A stretch of DNA of 64,000 nt, from positions 975,076 to 1,039,075 of the forward strand of contig WELB01000002.1 of assembly GCA_009602725.1 (NCBI GenBank), in the 5' to 3' direction. The position numbers were made by a program, and so were the translations under genes. The notes below the pieces were generated by a model that ran no database searches, was not told where the DNA came from, and was given only the letters and a program-made list of their open reading frames with translations. This DNA comes from Spirogloea muscicola. Taxonomy: Eukaryota > Streptophyta > Zygnematophyceae > Spirogloeales > Spirogloeaceae. Below are positions 43,201-53,399 of the stretch, one piece after another. The number at the start of each line of letters is the position of its first letter. Within the stretch, counting starts at the first letter, position 1.

Positions 43201-44604
43201 AATAGGTGCACCAGAGAAACCAGGAGGGTGGTCACTTACTAAGTACTATTCGTTAAAGCCATGGCTTCAGCTTTGTGATCCTAGTGCACATTTGGCTGCT
43301 GGCGGACTGGCTGGCTGGCTGGGCTGAACAAGTCCAGGATGTCTCACGGGTACTGCATTCCTTCAACTCCTGCAGCATGGGCCTTATCCAGAATGCAGGT
43401 CTACTTCTTCAGATTCTTGTAGCAACAATACGACGCACAGGGCATCGAGCCATATTGCTCACTAGCAACCACACGCCCTTGGAGGATGCAATTGCTGCCA
43501 TGGCAGTGAGGCCCTCGGACAAAAGTTGCAGGAACATGCCTGTTCAGCTGGAGGAGGGTTTGCAGCTGGTGGATGGCCAACTCTTCTGCATTGCAGGGTA
43601 CATTTCTGCTACTTCTCATCTATCTCGCCAGCCATATGGGTACTGCTATACAGCTCTGCAACAAGGTTCTCAAATGAAAGATTGTCTGCATTGACTCAGT
43701 TCTCTTCTGTACAAATTGCAGGTCAATACCTCATGACTGGTTATTTCAAAGATGTGGGCTGGTTGTTCATCATGCCGGAAGGTGCTCATGCTGGTCTTGT
43801 GGTTGGACATGCAATCATACTGTCACATGCAATCACAATTGTAAAAGCTTGCAAACATATCCTTGTAAATTATAGCAGACAGGTCCTCTGAAGTCACAGC
43901 ACTTCATCTGATCGTGCACCTGATATTAATTGAGTGCCTGATGCACGTGCTGCAGCGGCACTACAGCAGCTGCGCTAGGAGCAGGCATATCACAGGTACT
44001 ATTCTTAAGGATGCATGACTTGAGGATGTTTGATTGAACCTGCTGCAATACTTTGTAGCACCTTAACCTTGCAATGCAGAGGTCACATAGAGTCCTGGCT
44101 TAATCATGCAATCAACCACCAATCCTGGCGCTCACATACCATTCCTATTCATATTGAGCTTGCAAATAAAGCTTCCTGCAGGTCCCATGCCCTTTCATTT
44201 TCGACCAGTTCTATTGGGCCGAACGAATGGCATGGCTTGGAGTTGCCTCCAAGTCGGTGGCTTTGCACAACATTTTGAGCGGCAAGGCCACTTTGGAGCC
44301 CCTTGTTGAGGGTACAGATGCTCTAACAGGAGCCATCTTGCAAGCTGCTGCGCCCACCGTGAGGCAGCGGGCCCGTGACATTGCAAGCAATCTTGGGAAA
44401 GAGGTATCTGTAGTCCACTGCTTTGCCTACCTTGCAGCCATGCAGGAGTCTTGGAGTCCAGCCTTGGCCTGTTGTTGCAAAGGAGTTGGACATATTCTGC
44501 ACTTGATGCTTGCTCCAACACCTCTGACAGGCAATTGACTTGCACTGCAGGATGGGGTAGGTGCAGCCGTCAGCCTCCTGCGTCTTGGACACTCATGGTG
44601 CTGA
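40272..44604 (+). CDS. UGT80-like (sterol-type, GT1) UDP-glycosyltransferase, At5g24750-like
   Basis: Fifteen exons close in phase to 532 codons plus stop: 40272-40412, 40678-40749, 41113-41215, 41397-41548, 41766-41836, 41990-42071, 42286-42387, 42548-42603, 42755-42789, 42912-43098, 43376-43597, 43722-43781, 43956-43995, 44182-44403, 44551-44604. N-terminal acceptor domain: RRALFMAFGTRGDVQPLA, VDVHFCSNAAHK, EGVATTWVSTPPVAS, EAWHLSEYFGFRCAAAAPYF, EVEHWLWPLFSERWSAW. C-terminal donor domain: EYWPTSVHLCGFWSDKEHIF, PPIVVGFSSMG, SIPHDWLFQRCGLVVHHAGS, GTTAAALGAGIS, VPCPFIFDQFYWAERMAWLG, LLR near the end. The MAFGTRGDV loop and the HHAGSGTTAA...DQFYWAERM pattern mark the sterol-glucosyltransferase branch; layout follows Arabidopsis At5g24750 as I recall it. 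The true acceptor lipid is unknown. TGTAAC follows at 44682. Confidence 0.93.
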
Positions 44605-45303
44605 GCCATTGCAGACTTGAGGGGGCAAGTTTTGCAGTCCAAGCTCACACAGGCATCCTTGTGGAGCACATTGTGATTAGCAGATGTAACATTTGGGCGG
44701 AGTTCTAAAACTTGGTACCTAGTGCAGAATGTGTTACAGGTCAAGAATCTCAGTGTCCTGCTCTTATTAGTCTTCGCTCCTTCAAGCTGCTTCCAAGTGC
44801 GATAAGACCTGCATCTCTTCTTGTCAATGTCTGTGCTCCAATAACCATGCAAGTATGTATATCGGATACTGTACCATTCATGTACTTTAAATTACTTCGT
44901 CAACTGTGCCAGTGATGCAACGCAAGATTCTCCAAGCCTGCCTTCACAGTAATCTTGCAAGGGATACTGGTGTCCGCATAGACGAACGCAACCAAGCTAT
45001 GCTTTGTCTGAAGATTGGAGGATGAGCAAGTGCATGGGACTCAATCGGTATTCAGGTGATGGAGGGTTTAGATACACAAGAGAAAGACACAGTCACTTCC
45101 AGTTAGAGCTGCTGATCTATTTGCGGGCTTGCTTGCAAGTCCTTGTGAGCCACGCTTGCCATGACTAGGAGGCACTAGTTGCCATTTTGATCATGGAGAC
45201 AGAATACTGGTCAATCAAAGGACCATGAGCTCTTTCTACAGGGAAGGTATGTGCACGTGTGCTTTATGAACAGGTGTTAAGGTATTCAGGCTGGAGGTGT
45301 GGT

Positions 45304-48088
45304 CTACACTGAAACATTCTGCCAAGGTGCTTCCTTTGGTGCAAAAATGGCATCATGATGCTCAATCAGACACTGCACACAGACAAATGTGCCTCAGCCG
45401 TAAGATGCTACTCCAAGACAAGATGATATTTCACAGAATATCTTGTGCATGGGAGAGTGCAGTTTGATTGAGAGGTGCTGTAGCAGAGCAAGTAGCACAT
45501 ACAATAGCTGCGAAACTACTTGTCTGGGGCCTGACCTGTACAGCAGCTATAACAGCAGCTTGCTCGGAGTTCGGCTCCAACTCCAGCGGAATGTCTGTTG
45601 GCAGCTCATCCGAGCCTGTTGGGGCTGCTGCTTCACTTCCCTTGGTATCTGCTCCATTGACAAGCAGCTCACCTGATGCAGTATACATAACCAATTATTT
45701 TATGCTTGGTAGCTCCGCAGGTGCAAATTGAACTGCAAGGGCAGTGGTGGCTTGCTTGATAATGAACAACCCTCACCAACTGGAGCAGGCACATGAGCTG
45801 GTGAGGACTTGGCCCCGGCCTCCTGTACAGCTGTTGAGCTCTTCTGCCATAGTAGAGCCGGAGCTACAACAGTCGCTAATTTGTGAGCGTCCATCTGCAA
45901 GCCGGCCAGCTGCACATGTTAGCTCTGTTGTGAATAGAGAGATGAGGTTGCACTCGGGTCTACTCATTAGACAAAGTTTCAGAGGATGAAGAGGATGCAG
46001 CAAGAGGAGGGAGTTTCCATGAGAAGGCTCATAACATGCATAAGAAAAGTGTGGCCAAGCAAGCACCTTGTTGAGCTCAGCTTTTTGAGCAACACGGAGG
46101 AGTAGTGCAGCCAGGAACTCCAAGGAGGCCTCATTTGCAGGAGGCAGCGAGGAGACAAGCTCTTTGAGCTGCTGAACGTCACTGCCGGCATCAACTATAG
46201 CATAATAGAGCTCGTACGTCAAGAGAGGCTCAGGAAGACTCTGCAGGTACAACAGGATAAGCGCCGCCACATCGATCTCCTCCGTGTTTTCTGGCACCCT
46301 GGCGTGTGCATCTGCAAACCAGGATACAAGATTCAGACAAGACCTTGACAAGGCTACAACAACATTCGAGCTCTGCCTGTGCTAAACACAGACAAGCAGG
46401 CTGCTTCTCCTACACTAGACCAGGGCGTCGACAAGTGGGGAAGTGCTACCTTCGTCAAACACTTGAATCAAATCAGTCAGCACCTCTTTCTTGCCCTCCT
46501 TCAGAAATAGCTCTTCAGTTGTCAGCCCTGCGGGGTGATGTCAAGCAGAAGCAGCAGCCCATCAGATGAGTACTTGCTGTACACAGCGTCCAATACTGTG
46601 CTGGCCAATCCTGTCTTATTGCTGCTGTCTCATTCTTGGGTTCCTGTGGACCACTGCATCCATGATGAAAGCAGTGCGCCTGACCTGACAATATTAGGTG
46701 GTTCACACATTCTGCCAGTACATGAGGCACCAGCCTGGCATTGTTCGCCTGCTGCACAGCAACTTCCAACGGGACCCCAAAAACTGTGGATGGAAAACTG
46801 TCATACGGTCAGGTAGCAAGAAAGTTTGACACTGTTGGTGCTGGTGTAGGAAGCATTTCTGTAGTCAGCTCTCAATTGAGTACAGGACTGCTACAGGAGG
46901 ACTACATTAAAATGAAGGGAACTGCTGAGAGTTGCTGGGCATTAACAAATTATGCTGGTCTTTGGGTACTTCAGGCAGCATCTCTTCAAGCAACTGCCTC
47001 TAAAAGAGAAGACTGTCTTGGAGGACGACTGGTGATGAGGATGACCTCACCTCCCTTTGTCGTTTTCCCCTGGCAAAGTCATCAGAAGACCAATTTCAGA
47101 TGCACGTCAGACACATGACTGCCCAATTGTATGAGCTGAAGGTGGCACTTGGAGTTTTGTGCAAGCCAACGTCATCAAGATCACAGCAAATGCACATCTG
47201 CACTGCGATGCTAGACTTTTGGAAAAGTGACATCCTCAGCTTTTGCAGCATTGCCATCACTGAGCAGGCTAGACATCAAGCGGCTCGGCAGACCCACGGA
47301 GTCTGTGGGGGCCAGCACACTTGCCTTCTGTCGCCAGTCAGCTCGCGCGAGCAGGCTCCTGCTGCGCTCCAGCGAGCTTCGGGTGGCCTGCAGCAGAAAG
47401 GAGTGCCCAAGACCATTATGACGTTGTCGAGTACCACCTGCCCAGGAAAATCAAATGTGGCAGCCCCTCACTGCTGTACATTTGAACCTGTGACCTTCAG
47501 ATTACGAAATTCTGAAGAGACAACAAAGACTAACGGCAGCTGGGCTGTGGCGAGACGTTCGAGCCCAGGATGCCTTAAGCCTACAGCCAGCCGCCAGGAA
47601 GCGCAACGGTGCAGAGCCAGGCGCACCTGCCCGACGCGCTGGCCGACGCGGCTGGCCGCCACGCGGTTGCTGGTGTCCACGATGCCCCGCCGCAGCCGGC
47701 TGCCGGTCTCCGCGGCGGCGCCGGAGACGGAGCGGATGAGCGGCTCGACGCGCGGCTGCACATTGGCGCTCCACCCCTCCCTGGTGGTGGCCCACGTGGA
47801 CTTGGCGACCGAGCCGGCGCCCTCGGCGGCACCCGCGACGGCCGTCCCGGCGCGGGCCGCGGCTTCCCGCAGCTTCGCGCCTGGCGCACGCAGCGAGCGC
47901 AGTAGCGGCTCAGGCGGACCAGCGAGCTTGTCGCAGTGCGGCCATCCATGGGCCAGCACGAGGGCGTGGGCGCGCTGCGGCCGGCTGCGGGACCGGCGTG
48001 ACGGCGCAGCCATCGGCCGGCTCTCACTGGAGGAGGCGAGAAAGCCGCCGGCCTTGCCGCGCCACCCGGGCGGCTCCTCCGCCGCCAT
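45304..48088 (-). CDS. Atypical RhoGAP-domain protein without arginine finger, At5g61530-like
   Basis: Nine exons close in phase to 465 codons plus stop: 48088-47627, 47387-47217, 47069-47051, 46783-46685, 46527-46450, 46311-46067, 45894-45777, 45672-45536, 45372-45304. The first 150 residues are amphipathic, Ala-rich repeats (AARAGTAVAGAAEGAGSVAK, AETGSRLRRGIVDTSNRVA), probably membrane-associating helices. The RhoGAP fold follows: VFGVPLEVAVQQ, PHVLAECVNHLILSGLTTEE, LFLKEGKKEVLTDLIQVFDE, VAALILLYLQSLPEPLLTYE, EFLAALLLRVAQKAELNKMD, LATVVAPALLWQ, and an end CLIEHHDAIFAPKEAPWQNV. Where active RhoGAPs have the IFR arginine, this one has LFL, so GTPase stimulation is unlikely; the Arabidopsis relative has the same change as I recall it. 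The third exon is a 19-nt microexon needed to keep the frame. Confidence 0.92.
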
Positions 48089-48359
48089 GGCGCCGCCCCG
48101 CCTGCGCAGCAGGGGCCCTTGGCTCCACACCGATGACCGCACCGAACGCCTCGCCGACGGCGCGGCGCTCGTACCCGACGGCAGCGACGGCAAGGGGCCG
48201 CCGCAACCCGCCGCCGCCGCCGCCGCGAGACGCGGGCGCGTTGCCGAATGTGGCGCGCGGGGCACTGCGCGGCGTGCGCGGGAGGATGATTCATGCGCGG
48301 AGATGGCCCCCGCGACCGGGCCAAGCCGCAGCCGCGCGGCCCCGCAACCCGGGGCCCCG

Positions 48360-48631
48360 GTTGAGGGGTGCAGGGCTCCCGCGTCGCTTGGCTTGCAACT
48401 ATGGAGCACGTTCTGGGAAACGTTCGGGGCCACCTGAATTGTTGGCACCAGCAGGCCGGCGCAGGATGGCCCGCCGCCGGATGCAGCCGCAACCGCGTGG
48501 CCCCGCCGCGTGTGAAGCCGAAACCTGCCGCGGAGCCTCGAAGATCAGATTCAACGTCTCCGTCTACATTCACGTTCATCGCGGCCAAGTTGCAGTACTC
48601 CGACTTGCTGCTGACGCGGGGTTACTAAGTT
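48360..48631 (+). mobile_element. Family A C-terminal fragment
   Basis: The forward frame ends LQYSDLLLTRGY with the stop at 48626-48628; the upstream part is degenerate. Its last bases serve as the left target-site copy of the element that follows. Confidence 0.6.
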
Positions 48632-48861
48632 AGTAAGCCGGCAGAGCCCTCGCTGCTGCCTCTGGCTCTGGCCAGGGGACCCACTTCCAGGAGCCCAGCA
48701 TCTCTGATCTGCGGCTGCTTAGCAGGGGTTACTGAGTGTCTCGTAGCAGCTTTGTTTCTGTTACTTAGCGCTTCCCCTGGCCCCCTTCTCGTACTCTGTT
48801 CATTCTTCTTTTTCGGGCTGGTTGTTCCAGCCCCTATTCTCAATGGGCGAGCACTTTCTTC
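48632..48861 (+). mobile_element. 5'-truncated family A insertion with 9-bp target-site duplication
   Basis: A 230-bp insert between two TACTAAGTT copies (48623-48631 and 48862-48870), landing on the stop codon of another family A copy. It carries the end of the ORF (RALAAASGSG-like, then SISDLRLLSRGY, stop), the untranslated stretch CGCTTCCCCTGGCCCCCTTC and a T1 tail (GGGCTGGTTGTTCCAGCCCC, TCTCAATGGGCGAGCAC). It is nearly identical to 9249-9412, so both derive from one recently active source. Confidence 0.88.
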
Positions 48862-48879
48862 TACTAAGTTCCCATTCGC

Positions 48880-49194
48880 TGTGATTTCTTGCATAGCTGT
48901 GTGGCTTTTCGGCCCCTTTGGCGGTCCCGTAATTATTCTCAACTTGCACTTGCTGACTAGAGGTTATGGAGAGCTCCACCTGCTGACGACTTCAAAGCTA
49001 GTATCCTGCTTGTTGCCCCCATTTGGCCCCTTTTCGGCACCACTTTCTGTGGCTTTGGACATTGTCCATTCTTTTGGGGCTGGCTTTGCCAGCCCCTCTT
49101 CTCTTTGGGCACTTTCTTCTTTTCAGATCGCCTGCGCCACTCGGGCCAAGGATAAAAACTTGCCGACCACTCGCGGGAGCATTTTATTTTCCCG
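48880..49194 (+). mobile_element. Family A ORF end and T1 tail
   Basis: The ORF terminus LNLHLLTRGY is at about 48935-48967; an untranslated stretch follows, then a T1 tail at 49065-49125 (GGGGCTGGCTTTGCCAGCCC, TCTTCTCTTTGGGCACTTTC). Confidence 0.6.
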
Positions 49195-49670
49195 CTCGCC
49201 AACGACACACACGGGGCGTTGGGCGCCCGGTGGCTCGAGCTGCTCAACGAGTTCTCACGCCACGCCATCGCCCGCCGCTTCCATGGAGAGCGGGTGGCAT
49301 GTCATGCAGCCGGGTCGCTAGCGCAAGTGAACCGTATGCGCTTGGCCGTCTCGTTGCAGAGGTCCATTTGCCAGCCCCTCTTCTCTATGGGCGAGCTCTT
49401 CTTCCATGGCCCGCGCGCTGCACCTGCGTGCCGGACGAGCCCTCGCTGCTGCCTCTGGTCCTGGCCAGGGCCAGGGAACCCGCTTCCAGGAGCCAAGTTT
49501 CTCTGACTTGAGGGTGCTTAGCAGGGGTTACTGAGAGTTTCGTAGCTGCTTCATTTCTTTATGTGCTCGTGTTTCTTAGTGCTTCCCCTGGCCCCATCTC
49601 GCGCTTTGTTCATCCTTTTTTGGACTGGCCTTTTCCAGCCCCTATCCTCTATGGGCGAGCCCTTCTCCTG
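49195..49670 (+). mobile_element. Family A C-terminal copy carrying a 35-bp insertion, with T1 tail
   Basis: Codes for GARWLELLNEFSRHAIARRF, CHAAGSLAQVNRMRLAVSLQ, then after the small insertion (49368-49402) the RALAAASGPGQ-type segment and a SDLRVLSRGY end near 49530. The untranslated stretch and a T1 tail (49610-49665) follow. Confidence 0.7.
49368..49402 (+). mobile_element. Minimal 35-bp tail insertion with TCCAT duplication
   Basis: The bases from TTGCCAGCCCCTCTTCTC to GCGAGCTCTTCT are the last 35 bp of a T1 tail and lie between two TCCAT copies (49363-49367 and 49403-49407). The homologous spot at about 10065-10080 (GGTCCATGGCCCGC) has a single TCCAT and no insert, giving an empty-site comparison inside the same window. 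Confidence 0.75.
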
Positions 49671-49689
49671 TCAGACCCTGTCTATTCCT

Positions 49690-50200
49690 TTGGGCTGGCC
49701 TCACACAGCCATTGCTGTCAATTTGGAAGCGATTTTCGGTGGCCACTTGAGTCGTTGTATGACTTTGACCTATTTCTGGCCCTTCGTAGTTTGTTCATTC
49801 TCGTTTTCTGGGCTGGCCAATCCCAGCCATCTTCATTTATTACTTTCTTGGGCTTGCCAGCTGCATATCTGTCGTTCTTGCGCGTCCGAGTGTCAGCCTG
49901 TTTGCAGCGTGCTCAGGCTCATGCTTTGCCCCAGAAAGCTAGGCTACCTCTAGTTGGTGGGAGAAGGGCTTGGAAAGTGCCATCTGCTTTTCAGGCATTC
50001 ATTAGCGACCTATAAGTGTTGACCCGTGGTTACTGAGCGGGTCAATTTGAAGTGGGTGATGTACGTCATCAGATGTGCTTGTCTTTGTACTTCAGCAATT
50101 CCCCTGTACAAAAAGGTACAGGGGGATTGCGTTCCAGCTGCTAGTCTTTCTAATTTGCGGCTCCTCACTCGTGGTTACTAAGCGATCCATCCTACCGGCC
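49690..50200 (+). mobile_element. Family B C-terminal end interrupted by tails, plus a second ORF end
   Basis: A T3-like tail (49695-49740), another tail at 49805-49840, then family B LPAAYLSFLRVRVSACLQRA, QAHAL and a SDL-VLTRGY end near 50030 with its 3' untranslated part (GATGTGCTTGTCTTTGTAC, 50068-50090). At 50120-50190 a family A-like end (ICGSSLVVTK region, LLTRGY in another frame) matches 10150-10205. Confidence 0.6.
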
Positions 50201-50570
50201 AAGCTCTGCTCACCCGTGGATATTATGCTTCCATCTGGATCATCTCGTGTCCAGTCGTGTAGTTTTCCCATTCGGCACCGTTTTGTGACCTTTGGATTTT
50301 GACCATTCTTTTCTGGGCTGGCTTTGCCTAGCCTCACTTTTTTTGATGGGCGAGCAATGTTTTCTGAGACAGCGCTCCGGACTTTGTCAATTTTTTTCGG
50401 GTTGGCTGTTCACAGCCCTTGCCCCCTTTGTCGTACAGGTGACGTACACTTGTCAATGTGTACTTGGCCACATATGGCACTCCATCTCTACACACGCATT
50501 CTCCTTTGGGAGAACCACACTTTCTTCGTACTTGGCCAGTGGGCTCCGTTTGTTCTAAATACACGATAAT
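50201..50570 (+). mobile_element. T1 and T2 tails followed by a family B 3' end
   Basis: T1-like tail at 50305-50362 (GGGCTGGCTTTGCCTAGCC), T2-like at 50390-50430 (GGGTTGGCTGTTCACAGCCC), then the family B untranslated end at 50440-50520 (GTGACGTACACTTGTCAATG, TGGCCACATATGGC). Forward orientation throughout. Confidence 0.62.
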
Positions 50571-51023
50571 TCCTCTAGGAAGAAGCCGGGCCCAGTGTAC
50601 TGGCTCGCGCGCTCCAAGCCGCCGCCTCCGCCGCCACCGCCGCGCGGGCTGTAGGCCGCCATGCCGGGTGCCGCGGAAGCCGCGCGCGGCCTGGCGGCGG
50701 CGGANCAAGGCGAGCTAAGATGCAGTGAGGCACTCCCTCTTTGTTACATTAAATCAGAAGTTTCCTGGGTACTCGAAGCACCACATCATGCCTCAGGGCA
50801 GGGAGTGCGTGTAGGCAACATTGATGATCACAAGGTCATTGGATCCAGGGGTTGGAGGTTGATTGATATATACTGCATACAATGTCGAAGTCAAAAGGCT
50901 TAGGGCTTGAGAACAAGCATGTCTGTGGGTGAGGTCTTCCATGTCACTCAGCTGAGTGCAATGCTTCTAGCTACTGCGTGGATAGAGTTTGAAGGTAATT
51001 TGATGGTCTGGTTGATCTTGCAG

Positions 51024-51892
51024 CCCTATGGAGTGAACTGCAAAGACAATGTTGTCAAAGAATGCGACGAGGAGGCCAGCATTCCTGCGCCCATTGCTCA
51101 GCAGTGAGTCAAAGACAGTGGAATTCTACCCTACCAGACACCACAGTCATCAGGATCAGAGATGGACATCTCTGGAGTAGGATATCATGTGCCCAAGTAA
51201 TATAGCAGCATATCAATAAATCTGGGGCACTATTTGATGCTATGCTTGACATGAGCTAATTGTCGACTATCATCTGACTAGGGCAGTGGCAGTCGGAGCC
51301 GTCACATATGAGGCTGTCATAGGACACCAGCTGAAGAGGGACGTACTCTTCTGCTACGACTTGGAGCTGCCTCGTGACTTTCAACCTGTTGCAAAGGGTA
51401 CAGATACTGTGCCCCTCTAAAGAGGACATTCACATAATAATGCTAGTGGGAAAAGGATTGCGAAACAACAGAAGCAGCAAATTAGTATCTTCAGCGAGCC
51501 TGGCATGTCAAAATGACGTGCCCATTGACCTGTACTCAGATGGCGAAGTTGAGGACTTCATGCTTTTAACACTTGACGAAGTCTCATCCATCCTTCGTGA
51601 CACAACGAAGTACAAGCCGAACTGCGCAGTTGTGGTTATTGACTTCCTGTTCAGACACGGGTGAGCTCAGTGCCTTTGCACCAATAATTTTGACATGTCT
51701 CAGAACCTTATCTACAGCTCCTTGGGTTCTCATCTCCAGCCCTGTAGTCTTCTGGACTGCCTCTTTGTCATAGATTGCCACATGGCTGATAGCATGCCTA
51801 AATTGTTGCTGCCACATCTCTCCAGGTACATAACGCCCGAGGAGCAGGGCTACCTCGAGTTGCACAGAGCACTCCGGCAGGGACACACGTGA
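51024..51892 (+). CDS. Nudix hydrolase (NUDT20/24-like), N-terminal half not found
   Basis: Four exons join in phase to 127 codons plus stop: 51024-51103, 51282-51397, 51540-51660 and 51826-51892. The first carries most of the Nudix box, PYGVNCKDNVVKECDEEASI, with the KECDEEA core (E-x-x-E-E metal ligands). Next: AVAVGAVTYEAVIGHQLKRD, VLFCYDLELPRDFQP; DGEVEDFMLLTLDEVSSILR, NCAVVVIDFLFRHG; and ITPEEQGYLELHRALRQGHT. This is the plant NUDT20/24 subfamily, acting on thiamine-diphosphate derivatives or similar substrates (family knowledge). The usual N-terminal domain (DUF4743) and the WPGKLD...GG start of the Nudix box are not found upstream; only a GC-rich segment with an isolated N (50705) and repeat sequence are there. 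It is either a truncated gene or an assembly join. Confidence 0.85.
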
Positions 51893-52419
51893 AAGAGTCC
51901 TAGCCCCTGGGCAGACGTTCACCCAAAGAGTGGGAGAAGTAAATGACAAAGGACCGTCGCTTATAATCAGCTCACCAGGCAGCCTTTACCTGAGCTCGAA
52001 GGGACGTCTAATTCCTCGACTCAGCGTGTGCGGCTGGCCTAATTACTTCCGTTTTCATAAGCTTATCTTCAACACATTGTTCCAAGTCATACTTGCATTG
52101 TTGCTTCATTGGCTGGTACACACACTGCACTGCTGCAAATTCCCCAGTCTACAACCTCGGCTCCCACTGCTTCGGCGTCTCTCGATCACCTCTCGGTCAC
52201 TGGGGCTCTGCAAGCAGGCTCCAAGGCATCGTGGCAGCTCGCTCTCAGAAAGAGGAGCTCAGTTGGACGGGCTCCAGAAGAATGCAGTGGCTACAACGTG
52301 GCAATCAGAGAGGGATGGACCGGAGTCAGTGAAGTTCGTCCAGACCTCAGGCAGAAAAGGAGCCCACTGCTTGTAACAGTGGTGCTGTTTCCAGCCCAGA
52401 ATCATGGCAGGAAATAAAC
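51893..52419. other. Gene-free stretch
   Basis: 3' side of the Nudix gene; no coding family or clear tail until about 52420. Confidence 0.5.
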
Positions 52420-53136
52420 AATAAAAGGGGGCGAAGGCTGTAAAAGGCCAGCTCGAATAAGAATGTACAAGGCTGCAGAGAGGTGTGGTGGGCTCTTTGG
52501 AGGAGGCGTAGACGTGAAGGGCCAGTCAAAAGGGAAGGAAGGGGCCCGAGGGAAGAAAGTAAATTCGTCCGAAGGGGGCGAGGGCTGTGGAAAAGAAGAA
52601 ACGCCAGCCCAGGTATATTGGACGAGGTCCAAAGGGCTGAAGGAGCTACATTTTCACAGCTATGCGAGTAACTCAGCAATGGAAAGGTAGACGAGGTTTG
52701 CGCGGGGGGGGGGGAGGGTCAAGCTCACTGTAACGTGCACGGAGAAGAAGAAACTGCTCGCCCATTGAGGATATGGCTGGAAAAGCCAGCCCAAAAAAGA
52801 ATGAACAGAGTACAAGAAGAAGCTCTTCCAGGAGCGGGCAATGGTTGTGAAAGGAGGACTCTTCCAGAAGAAGCAGCTCTTCTTCTGGAAGAAAAGAGAC
52901 GCTTTCAGGTGAGGGCAGTTTGGTGTGAAAGGCCAGCCCAGAAATTGTGGTGAAGTAACGTTGGTATGGCTGGTTTGGCTGCTGGTACCCACAGCCGGTG
53001 CGACATCCGCCCGGTTCTCGGGAGCTCAGGGTCATTGACCAGAACATGTCCACTTTCCGTTGACTGCCAATCATCGACAAGCCGGGGCTCGGTTCCAACA
53101 AGGTGCCCAGAAGCAGCGGGGGGGTGGAAAAGCGGG
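52420..53136 (-). mobile_element. Reverse tails, decayed
   Basis: A reverse T2-like tail at 52425-52470, degenerate copies at about 52575-52625, a reverse T1 tail at 52745-52805 (CTCGCCCATTGAGGATATGG, CTGGAAAAGCCAGCCC) and partial ones to 52945. No ORF end recognised. Confidence 0.6.
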
Positions 53137-53148
53137 TGTTGTGCGCAG

Positions 53149-53314
53149 CGCTTCCCCTGGCCCCCTTCTCGTTCTTTGTTCATTCTTTTTTGGGCTGGCT
53201 TGTCCAGCCCCTATCCTCAATGGGCGAGCCCTTTCTTCTCCTTCGCGTACTCTGTTCTTTCTTTTTTGGGCTGGCTTTTTCCAGCCCCTATTCTCAATGG
53301 GCGAGCACTTTCTC
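53149..53314 (+). mobile_element. Insertion of two tandem T1 tails with a 12-bp target-site duplication
   Basis: Bounded by perfect TGTTGTGCGCAG repeats (53137-53148 and 53315-53326). The insert starts CGCTTCCCCTGGCCCCCTTC, which is the untranslated stretch of the 9249/48632 elements. It holds one complete tail (GGGCTGGCTTGTCCAGCCCC, CTCAATGGGCGAGC), then a second partial untranslated stretch and tail (GGGCTGGCTTTTTCCAGCCC, CTCAATGGGCGAGCAC). No coding part is left. Confidence 0.9.
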
Positions 53315-53399
53315 TGTTGTGCGCAGGGTGTGGTGCGCAGCAGGGGCCGAGGGGTTCCAAGGTTTGGGAGTCTCGGGGCTGTACACGCTCTTGCATAGC

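Noticed and set aside
45695-45732. Alternative short last exon of the RhoGAP gene (ending ELPSIK)
   Set aside because: It fits the phase but needs a 44-nt intron, far shorter than any other here; the two-exon end with CLIEHHDAIF matches the family.
47581-48588. 335-codon Arg-rich minus-strand ORF
   Set aside because: Wrong frame over the first exon of the RhoGAP gene; the frame starting at 48088 continues through phased introns into the conserved domain.
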